In this document: positions 50,664 through 56,047 of the stretch, one piece after another | Layout of the letters: each line of letters begins with the position of its first letter | Numbering within the stretch: position 1 is the stretch's first letter | Source of the DNA: Opitutaceae bacterium | Lineage (GTDB): Bacteria; Verrucomicrobiota; Verrucomicrobiia; Opitutales; Opitutaceae | DNA: 58,098 nucleotides | Assembly (NCBI GenBank): GCA_005792355.1 | Contig: SXSC01000382.1 | Coordinates: 1-58,098 of the forward strand | Direction of reading: 5' to 3' | The notes under the pieces: model-generated | The model's input: only the letters and a program-made list of their open reading frames with translations | Databases searched by the model: none | Told to the model about the DNA's origin: nothing | Program-made: the position numbers and the translations under genes

Positions 50664-51731
50664 ATGAGGCGCCCTCCCCTCTTCAATCGCGACCGCATCC
50701 GGGCGGACGGCCGACCGATTTCCGCGGCGATTCGCGAAGCGGCGGCGGACTGGGTGGCTCGCCGCGACGCCGGGTTGAGGGCGTGCGAGGAAGTCGACTA
50801 CGCCGCGTGGCTCGAGGCGGATCCCGCGCATCGCACCGCCGTGGACGGACTTGATTTTGCCTGGAGGACTTTGGACCGACCGTTGACGACCGGAACAGCT
50901 GACGCCGTGCTCGGCGAACTCGCGGTGCGGGCGCGGCTACGGCGCCGGCAGCGTGCGGTCGCGTGCGGACTTGCCTCGCTCGTGTTGCTGGTCGGTGCCG
51001 GCCTCGGCTGGCAGGCGCTGCGCCCGGCGTCCGATCTGAGATCGCCCGCGGTGGTCTCGGCCGTTGTCCTCCTGCCGTCGATCCAAGCGTTGCCCGATGG
51101 GTCAGTGATCGAGTTGCGCGACGGGGCGGAGATCAAGGTGGAGTTCACGGCCGCCCAACGGCGGGTTATTTTACGACGCGGGGAGGCCTATTTCAAAGTC
51201 GCGAAGAATGCCGCCCGACCCTTTGTCGTCGCGGCGGGCGGAGTGGAAGTGCGTGCGGTGGGCACCGCCTTCTCGGTCGATTTCGGAAAAAACGTGGTCG
51301 ATGTGCTGGTCACGGAAGGCAAAGTGGTCGTGGCAATGGCACCGGCCGAAACCGCGCGGATCGACGCGACGCAGCCGAAGTCCGAACCGCTCCTGGTCGG
51401 CGCCGGTCAAGGCGCCACCATCCCGACGACTGCGCCGCAACCCGGGTCGGAAAGTCGCCCGGTGTCTGAGGCGGACGTCCAATCGCGCCTCGCATGGCGC
51501 AGCCCGCGCCTCGATTTCTCCGGCACGCCGCTGATCGAGGCGGTCGCTCTGCTCAACCGTCACAACCGCGTGCAGTTCACGATCGAAGATCCCGGGTTGG
51601 CGCGGACGCGCGTCAGCGGAATCTTCGGCGCAGTGAACACGGACGCCTTTGTCCGCCTGCTCGAATCCAGTTTCGACGTCCAATCCGAGCGACGCGGACC
51701 CGACGAGATTGTCCTGCGACGCCGGCCGTAG
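50664..51731 (+). CDS. FecR-like anti-sigma regulator
   Basis: A 355-residue FecR-family protein. The N-terminal cytoplasmic part (1-60, DUF4880-like: AADWVARRDAGLRACEEVDY, then AAWLEADPAHR) would bind the sigma factor. A single membrane segment is at about 95-115 (LASLVLLVGAGLGWQAL). The periplasmic FecR domain has LPDGSVIELRDGAEI, GEAYFKVAKNAARPFVV and VGTAFSVDF. The C-terminal STN-like domain (LDFSGTPLIEAVALLNRHN) ends the protein. The gene follows FecI by 8 bp. The middle part of this protein matches the FecR-like half of the chimeric frame at 17071, showing which parts that remnant has lost. No receptor gene follows it directly; the STN receptor lies 3.5 kb away on the other strand. Confidence 0.9.
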   Translation: MRRPPLFNRDRIRADGRPISAAIREAAADWVARRDAGLRACEEVDYAAWLEADPAHRTAVDGLDFAWRTLDRPLTTGTADAVLGELAVRARLRRRQRAVACGLASLVLLVGAGLGWQALRPASDLRSPAVVSAVVLLPSIQALPDGSVIELRDGAEIKVEFTAAQRRVILRRGEAYFKVAKNAARPFVVAAGGVEVRAVGTAFSVDFGKNVVDVLVTEGKVVVAMAPAETARIDATQPKSEPLLVGAGQGATIPTTAPQPGSESRPVSEADVQSRLAWRSPRLDFSGTPLIEAVALLNRHNRVQFTIEDPGLARTRVSGIFGAVNTDAFVRLLESSFDVQSERRGPDEIVLRRRP

Positions 51732-52048
51732 CCTCAGACCTGACCTCAACGGGTGATTTCGACTGAGCGTGGAATGGAGTTGAGCCCGCCGCGCCGATTT
51801 CACGCTGGGCAGGGAACGGCGGGCTGGGCAAGTTTTGGGGCTGGCACAAGTGCAGTTGCCCGTGTTTCCCGCTGGAGTGAACTTCATCGCGCTGTTGGAG
51901 AGCACGCATCTGATTCATCGGCTGCTGCCCTTCGGCTAGCTGCATCCCACGCAGGCGGGTGGCTTCGCGCGCCAAGTCCGCGAGTTTGTTCGCTCGCGCC
52001 CGCAACCGAACGCCGATTTCAGCACCCTTGGTTGGACGCTCCGGCGTG
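51732..52048. other. gene-free stretch before the tRNA-Val repeat
   Basis: No supported gene was found. Open frames on both strands lack leaders or motifs, and the most gene-like forward frame is interrupted by a TAG within about 100 bp. It separates FecR from the accessory hot spot and may be an old decayed gene. Nothing is named. Confidence 0.3.
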
Positions 52049-52140
52049 GAAAACAGGATTGATTCGCCTGCTCGGGGTGTTCACGGTCCCCGCTCCAAGT
52101 CGGACGCTTAGCTCAGTTGGTTAGAGCACTAGTATCACAC
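52049..52140 (+). repeat. left direct repeat of the upstream tRNA-Val islet
   Basis: This 92-bp unit matches 53971-54062 in length. The first 20 bp (GAAAACAGGATTGATTCGCC) and the last 48 bp are identical and the middle 24 bp differs. The 48-bp part spans the tRNA-Val 5' flank and 5' half through the anticodon loop. It borders a 1.8-kb segment with a PIN module and Fic debris. This is a duplicated attachment-like boundary or an old tandem duplication. Confidence 0.7.
52102..52140 (+). pseudogene. tRNA-Val 5'-half remnant
   Basis: These 39 bases equal the first 39 bases of the intact tRNA-Val at 54024, from the acceptor strand to the end of the anticodon loop (ATCACAC). Beyond this the sequence changes abruptly to GAATAGAC, so the 3' half is missing and the tRNA cannot fold. 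It is a truncated copy. Confidence 0.85.
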
Positions 52141-52411
52141 GAATAGACAACACGTTATCGCACTTCTCCCCACCTGATCGCAAGTGCTTTTTTCAGAGGT
52201 AAAATCGCCCCGCAAGCGTTTTCTCCGTTCTCCCAATTTCCTCGAAAAATGCCCAAGAAATGGCCTCTGGTGTAGAAAACCCCTGTAGAAAAAATTGGCT
52301 GCAGAAAGTGGCTTCCGTGTGACCCTGGTCCTCTCGCCAGATGAGCCTTCTTGCAGCGGGCTGCGCACCTTGACTTGTCATCGATAGCGAACGCATTAGC
52401 GTTGCTCCGTT

Positions 52412-52648
52412 ATGCAAGTCGCGACTGCCAATCCCGAAGACCTACGGCGTTTTTTCCACCAGGAGATCGACCGCATGGAGCCGTCTCGTCTAGAGGTTCT
52501 AAACCGGATGCTCCAACAACTGAAACTCTTTGAGTTGGCGGACCAGATCGACCGAGGATTCGACGCGGATCGGGCGGCGGGTCGCCTGTCGCCCGACAAG
52601 GTTGCGGAGGCGGTTCGAGCGGTGCGTCGGGATCATCCCTATACATGA
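52412..52648 (+). CDS. small helical protein, putative antitoxin of the PIN-domain toxin
   Basis: A 78-residue protein with no recognised domain. It is rich in charged residues and predicted helical (RRFFHQEIDRMEPSRLEVL and RGFDADRAAGRLSPDKVAEA). Its stop codon overlaps the ATG of the PIN-domain gene by 4 bp, the organisation of toxin-antitoxin pairs, so it is the likely antitoxin. A TTGACT about 40 bp upstream (52370) with CATTAG 18 bp further on could form its promoter. The preceding 270 bp is AT-richer than its surroundings, consistent with acquired DNA. The antitoxin role rests on context only. Confidence 0.6.
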   Translation: MQVATANPEDLRRFFHQEIDRMEPSRLEVLNRMLQQLKLFELADQIDRGFDADRAAGRLSPDKVAEAVRAVRRDHPYT

Positions 52649-53079
52649 GGGTATGCCTCGACACGAACTCGCTGCTTCCGCTTTTCGGCACTCGTAGTCA
52701 CTTCGCTGACATCAGGAACGCTCTTTTGACGGGGGATTTGGAACTGGCCGTTTCCACGGCGATCCTGCTCGAGTACGAGGAAGTGATCACGCGACTTTCG
52801 GGTCGGGAGCGTTGGAACCAGATAGCGGTGCTCTTCGAACACTTGGAGGCACTGCACGGCACCGTCCATCGGATTGATTCAACCTTCCAGTTTCACGTCA
52901 TCACCGCCGATCCGGACGACAACAAGTTTGTCGACTGCGCGATTGCGGCACAGGCCGAATTTGTCGTGACCGACGATCAACATTTTTCCCCATTAGCAAC
53001 CTCGGGTTATGCCCCGAAGGTCGTAACGCTCGAAGGACTTCGTACGGAACTTGCCCGCCGAAAACCGACGGGCGAATGA
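52645..53079 (+). CDS. PIN-domain ribonuclease, putative toxin
   Basis: A 144-residue PIN-domain protein of the putative toxin PIN family (TIGR00305-like). Acidic residues expected at the metal site are visible: CLDTNSLL (Asp6), AILLEYEEV (Glu about 44), DPDDNKFVDCAIA and VTDDQHF. PIN toxins cleave RNA. It overlaps the upstream small gene by 4 bp and sits between two repeats containing the tRNA-Val 5' half, so the module probably arrived as accessory DNA. It looks intact. Confidence 0.82.
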   Translation: MRVCLDTNSLLPLFGTRSHFADIRNALLTGDLELAVSTAILLEYEEVITRLSGRERWNQIAVLFEHLEALHGTVHRIDSTFQFHVITADPDDNKFVDCAIAAQAEFVVTDDQHFSPLATSGYAPKVVTLEGLRTELARRKPTGE

Positions 53080-53664
53080 GGAGCGAAGCGCGATGGACGG
53101 GGCCCTACGGCGCTCGTAGATTCACCATGGCCGTTTGGCGACGTTCTGCCATCGCGTAGGCCGTTGGTTCTTCCGCCACTCCCCGGGGGCTGGGGCGGCG
53201 TGAGCCCCAGCAAGCTTCGCCCGCGCCCGTCGCGGGACGTGGCGTAGCAAAGCATCGCAGGGATCGATGCGCGGAGCTCCGGCGACACCCACCAGGCCGC
53301 AAACCCCACCGTTACGGCCCCTTCATATCCGGATCGATGCGCTCGACGCCGATGAGCGCCGCAAGCAGTGAACCCACCGGCGGGGCCCGGAGCGGTCGGT
53401 GGGAGCGCGGCGAACACCGTCAGCGACGGCTCCCGTATTCAATCGGCCCAGCCGTCGCTCGGGTTGCGCGGCAAACGGGCCAGCGGGCCCGTGCCGCCAA
53501 GCAAGCCCGAACGTCGGCGGCGTGGCCGCGGGCGATTCGCCAACCATCCGCCGACTGGCGCGCACTTTTTGCCGAAGGCGCTCGCGTCGGACGAGCGACG
53601 GAAACTCACCTGGCCCCTCTGTCACTCGTGAGGAAAGCCAGCTCAAACTCCTGGGCGCATCTTC
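53080..53664. other. gene-free stretch between the PIN module and the Fic remnant
   Basis: No supported gene was found on either strand. The open frames have extreme Arg/Ala/Pro composition, typical of GC-rich noncoding DNA. A hairpin with arms GGGGCT and AGCCCC (53186-53208, alternatively CTGGGG and CCCCAG) could end the PIN transcript, but no T run follows. Nothing else recognised. Confidence 0.35.
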
Positions 53665-53692
53665 ATTAAAGCTAAGTACGCGTAACTTTAAT
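53665..53692. promoter_or_regulatory. palindrome upstream of the Fic remnant
   Basis: Perfect 7-bp arms ATTAAAG and CTTTAAT flank a 14-bp centre containing AAGTACGCGTAACTT, also partly symmetric. It lies about 30 bp ahead of the Fic-type ATG at 53722 in an AT-rich stretch unlike its surroundings. It was probably the operator or promoter of the lost fic gene. Confidence 0.4.
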
Positions 53693-53721
53693 AAACCTAC
53701 GCCTTATTCAAGCTTCGCCCC

Positions 53722-54013
53722 ATGAATCGCCCCGAAACTGGGGAGCATGTCATCTCACGGCCGTTGGAGACGAAACGGTGCGTGCCTTACTCTCTTCGCC
53801 GAAGACACCCGCCGCACGCAGGCCATCGGCCGTGGCGCCGCCAACGCTCTGCGCGTCCTCGCCGCCTTGCGCCAGCGTCCGGTGCTCAGCCTCAAGCAGC
53901 TCTGCCTCACCAGCCGCATGACCTTCCCCACCGCCGGCAAAGCGATGCACCATCTTGTCGCTTCGGACCCGAAAACAGGATTGATTCGCCCGGCCGGGAG
54001 TCTCAGCGTCTCG
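53722..54013 (+). pseudogene. fic-family gene remnant with most of the Fic domain deleted
   Basis: The ATG at 53722 begins MNRPETGEHVISRPLE, which looks like the start of a Fic-family protein. A frame change follows (GDETVRAL in another frame). The sequence then jumps to the C-terminal part, LFAEDTRRTQAIGRGAANAL, RVLAALRQRPVLSLKQLCL and the winged-helix end TFPTAGKAMHHLVA. The central Fic catalytic motif (HPFx[DE]GNGRxxR) is absent, so about 250 codons are gone. It was a Fic-type AMP-transferase or toxin gene. The 3' end runs into the repeat at 53971. Confidence 0.65.
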
Positions 54014-54062
54014 CCTCCAAGTCGGACGCTTAGCTCAGTTGGTTAGAGCACTAGTATCACAC
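53971..54062 (+). repeat. right direct repeat of the upstream tRNA-Val islet
   Basis: Partner of 52049-52140: the first 20 bp and last 48 bp are identical, the middle 24 bp differs, and the unit length (92 bp) is the same. The last 39 bp is the 5' half of the intact tRNA-Val gene. With its partner it bounds the PIN module and the Fic remnant. Confidence 0.7.
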
Positions 54063-54100
54063 ACTAGGGGTCCCCGGTTCGAGCCCGGGAGCGTCCACCA
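54024..54100 (+). tRNA. tRNA-Val (anticodon CAC)
   Basis: The sequence folds into a normal cloverleaf: acceptor GGACGCT/AGCGTCC, D stem GCTC/GAGC, anticodon stem CTAGT/ACTAG with loop ATCACAC giving anticodon CAC, and T arm CCCGG-TTCGAGC-CCGGG. The discriminator is A and CCA is encoded at 54098-54100. It reads GUG. Duplicates of its 5' half lie upstream (52102) and of its 3' end downstream (55126), so it is an integration hot spot. All required features are present, so it should be functional. Confidence 0.95.
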
Positions 54101-54135
54101 GCCTTCGCTCGCTGCGCGAGCTACGGCTCGGCAAG

Positions 54136-54204
54136 CCAGCCACTCCCAAGCCCAGCGAACGCGTCCGATGACCTCTAACCGCGAAGGCTGCCGCGCCGCA
54201 GCCC
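54136..54204 (+). repeat. left direct repeat of the downstream tRNA-Val islet
   Basis: This 69-bp stretch matches 55139-55208 except for three substitutions and one extra base. It begins 36 bp after the tRNA CCA. It is part of the tRNA downstream flank and bounds a segment of about 0.9 kb with a PIN module. A short hairpin GCTCGC-TGC-GCGAGC lies just before it (54107-54121). Confidence 0.75.
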
Positions 54205-54233
54205 GCAGGGCGCAGGCGGGCCTCGGCAAGCTC

Positions 54234-54359
54234 ATGAGTGGTTTTTCTTACGTTTACACCCTTCAGTCCGAGTCCGACCCCAACCGTTTCTACGTAGGTC
54301 TGACCGACGATCTCGCCGCCCGTCTGGCCAAGCACAACGCCGGCGGAGTTCCGCACACG
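54234..54359 (+). pseudogene. truncated GIY-YIG endonuclease-like fragment
   Basis: The ATG at 54234 gives SYVYTLQSESDPNRFYVGLT, then DDLAARLAKHNAGGVPHT, the first about 40 residues of a small GIY-YIG family protein (YVYTL and YVG motifs). The rest of the domain, including the catalytic Arg and Glu region, is missing, and the frame runs on into the antitoxin gene at 54402. The downstream antitoxin has its own ATG, so this is best read as a truncated gene with a fortuitous fused frame. Confidence 0.6.
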
Positions 54360-54401
54360 CTGACGCTTGCCAAACGCAATGCAGCAATGCAGCATTACGG
54401 C

Positions 54402-54653
54402 ATGACCATCACCCTCCCATTGAGCAAGCGCGGCAGTCTCACTTTACCGCCCGCGATCCGACAGAAGATGGGCCTCGACAAGCTGCCGAATCCCATGGTG
54501 CTGGTCGAAGAACGCGAAGGCGGGCTGTTCCTGCAGCCGGCGGTTGCCCTGCCGGTGCGTGACCTACCCAAGAAGCAGATCGAGAAGTGGATCGCGCGCG
54601 ACGAGGCGGAGATGGCGGCCTTTCGCGCCAGCCCGCGCAAGACCAAGCCGTGA
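54402..54653 (+). CDS. AbrB/MazE-like antitoxin
   Basis: An 83-residue protein. The N-terminal half is an AbrB-type swapped-hairpin DNA-binding domain: LSKRGSLTLPPAIRQKMGLD, then MVLVEEREGGLFLQP. The C-terminal half, RDLPKKQIEKWIARDEAEMA, is the likely toxin-binding tail. Its stop overlaps the GTG of the PIN toxin (GTGA), as in VapBC-type pairs. The frame is open upstream into the GIY-YIG fragment at 54234, but 54402 matches the domain start. It would repress its own operon. Confidence 0.75.
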   Translation: MTITLPLSKRGSLTLPPAIRQKMGLDKLPNPMVLVEEREGGLFLQPAVALPVRDLPKKQIEKWIARDEAEMAAFRASPRKTKP

Positions 54654-55072
54654 GGCTTTTCCTCGACACAAGTGTGCTTCTCGCCGCGGCGGGTTCAGCT
54701 GGCGGCGCATCCCGCTTTGTAGTCACGGAGGCAGCGGCCCAAGGCTGGGCCTTGGTGACCGCCGACTACTGCGGCGACGAGGTTCGGCGCAATTTGTCGA
54801 AGCTGGTGTCGTCTGCCCCAAACACCTGGCAGCGGATCATTTCGCCGACGCTGGAAGTCACTCCAGTGCGGCTGACACTGGATCGTCCGATCGTATTTCC
54901 AAAGGCGAAAGATCGTCCCGTGGTGATTTCTGCACTGGCCGCGAGGTGCGGGTGGTTGCTCACTTTGGACGAGACCGACTTTCACGGGAATCTCGGAAGT
55001 GAGATCTACGGAATGCGAATCGCCACGCCCGGTGAGTTTCTGATCGAGCAACGTCAGGCAGGAATTCTGTGA
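54650..55072 (+). CDS. PIN-domain ribonuclease toxin (VapC-like)
   Basis: A 140-residue PIN-domain protein from the GTG at 54650 (RLFLDTSVLLAAAGS). Asp6 of FLDTS and later acidic residues (CGDEVRRNL, TLDETDF) fit the metal site. It overlaps the antitoxin gene by 4 bp, and the pair lies between near-identical repeats that include the tRNA 3' end. A longer frame upstream overlaps the antitoxin and is less likely. It is the third toxin module in the window and looks intact. Confidence 0.82.
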   Translation: MRLFLDTSVLLAAAGSAGGASRFVVTEAAAQGWALVTADYCGDEVRRNLSKLVSSAPNTWQRIISPTLEVTPVRLTLDRPIVFPKAKDRPVVISALAARCGWLLTLDETDFHGNLGSEIYGMRIATPGEFLIEQRQAGIL

Positions 55073-55125
55073 GAGCAGCAACCAAACGGCAACCGGCGTG
55101 ATCGCTCACTCTGTCGCGAGTGACT

Positions 55126-55141
55126 CCGGGAGTGTCCACCA
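55126..55141 (+). pseudogene. tRNA-Val 3'-end remnant
   Basis: CCGGGAGTGTCCACCA equals the last 16 bases of the tRNA-Val, including CCA, except for one change (GCG to GTG). It is followed by the same downstream flank as the intact tRNA. It is the far boundary left when the segment 54101-55125 was inserted next to the tRNA. Confidence 0.7.
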
Positions 55142-55208
55142 GCCAACTCCCAAGCCCAGTTAACGCGTCCGATGACCTCTAACCGCGAAGGCTGCCGCGC
55201 CGTAGCCC
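55139..55208 (+). repeat. right direct repeat of the downstream tRNA-Val islet
   Basis: Partner of 54136-54204, with three substitutions and one inserted A. It directly follows the tRNA 3'-end remnant, so it represents the original downstream flank of the tRNA. Together the pair bounds the GIY-YIG fragment and the AbrB-PIN module. Confidence 0.75.
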
Positions 55209-55263
55209 AGCTTGGCGAGCGGAGGCGGACTCGTGCGGGGCCGCGTCGGCTTGGCCGCCCCGG

Positions 55264-55914
55264 CTATTTCCTCGTCTTCACCGCGCGTTTCCTCCCCGGC
55301 ATCACGGTCCGGCAAATCTCACACCCGGTGCCGTCGCAGCCTCGGGCGGTGCAGTGCTCGCGCCCATAAAAAATAATCCGCAGGTGCAGCTGGTTCCAAT
55401 GCTCGCGCGGAAAGAGCCGCTTCAGATCGCGCTCCGTCTGCTCGACATTCCTGCCGTCGGTCAGCTTCCAGCGTTGCGCGAGACGATGGATATGCGTGTC
55501 GACCGGAAACGCCGGCACACCCCACGCCTGCGCCATCACCACACTCGCCGTCTTGTGGCCCACGCCGGGCAACTCCTCCAACTCCTCAAAAGTGCGCGGC
55601 ACCTGCCCACCATGCCGCTCGACGAGCAGGCGCGACAAACCCGCAATCGCCTTCGCCTTCTGCGGCGACAAGCCACAGGGGCGGATGATCCGCTGAATCT
55701 CCGCAACCGGCACGCGCATCATCGCCGCGGGCGTGGCGGCGACGGCAAAGAGCTCCGGCGTGACTTGGTTCACCCGTTTGTCGGTGCATTGCGCCGAGAG
55801 TAGCACCGCGATCAGCAGCGTGTAGGCGTCCCGGTGCGCCAGCGGGACCGGCGTCTCCGGGTAGAGCTCGGCCAGGCGGCGATCAATGTAGGCGGCGCGT
55901 TCGGCACGGGTCAT
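55264..55914 (-). CDS. nth: endonuclease III (DNA glycosylase/AP lyase)
   Basis: From the ATG at 55914 this is a 216-residue HhH-GPD family base-excision repair enzyme that removes oxidised pyrimidines and cuts at abasic sites. The helix-hairpin-helix ELPGVGHKTASVV holds catalytic Lys121, and FPVDTHIHRL holds catalytic Asp139. LLSAQCTDKRVNQVT is the family signature. Four Cys near the C-terminus (188, 193, 198, 201) would bind a 4Fe-4S cluster, but the spacing C-x4-C-x4-C-x2-C differs from the E. coli C-x6-C-x2-C-x5-C. The frame is open to 55983; the extra 23 residues are not conserved. It is a core gene, divergent from gcvP. Confidence 0.93.
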   Translation of the reverse strand: MTRAERAAYIDRRLAELYPETPVPLAHRDAYTLLIAVLLSAQCTDKRVNQVTPELFAVAATPAAMMRVPVAEIQRIIRPCGLSPQKAKAIAGLSRLLVERHGGQVPRTFEELEELPGVGHKTASVVMAQAWGVPAFPVDTHIHRLAQRWKLTDGRNVEQTERDLKRLFPREHWNQLHLRIIFYGREHCTARGCDGTGCEICRTVMPGRKRAVKTRK

Positions 55915-56003
55915 GGGGGATCTGTCGGATGCGAAACGGCGCGGGTGCGCAATTCGAAAATGATGCCGTGCTCCCGCCGGCATTTCGCCAATTTCTCAGA
56001 TTT

Positions 56004-56026
56004 AGGTTTTCGCGCAGCGAAAACCT
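56004..56026. promoter_or_regulatory. perfect palindromic hairpin between nth and gcvP
   Basis: Ten-base arms AGGTTTTCGC and GCGAAAACCT with a 3-nt GCA loop lie 21 bp before the gcvP ATG. The gap is between divergent genes, so a terminator is unlikely. It may be an operator, or an mRNA hairpin in the gcvP leader affecting translation. No glycine riboswitch features were seen. Confidence 0.45.
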
Positions 56027-56047
56027 CCCGTAGGGTCCGGCGAAATC

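Noticed and set aside
53337..53669. Small Arg/Ala-rich proteins in the gap after the first PIN module
   Set aside because: Several overlapping frames on both strands are equally open, with no start signals or conserved motifs.
54234..54653. A true GIY-YIG-AbrB fusion protein
   Set aside because: The GIY-YIG part is cut after about 40 residues and the antitoxin has its own ATG at 54402; the open frame between them is probably chance.
56004..56047. Glycine riboswitch upstream of gcvP
   Set aside because: Only a simple 10-bp hairpin is present in a gap of about 130 bp; the conserved tandem aptamer features were not seen.
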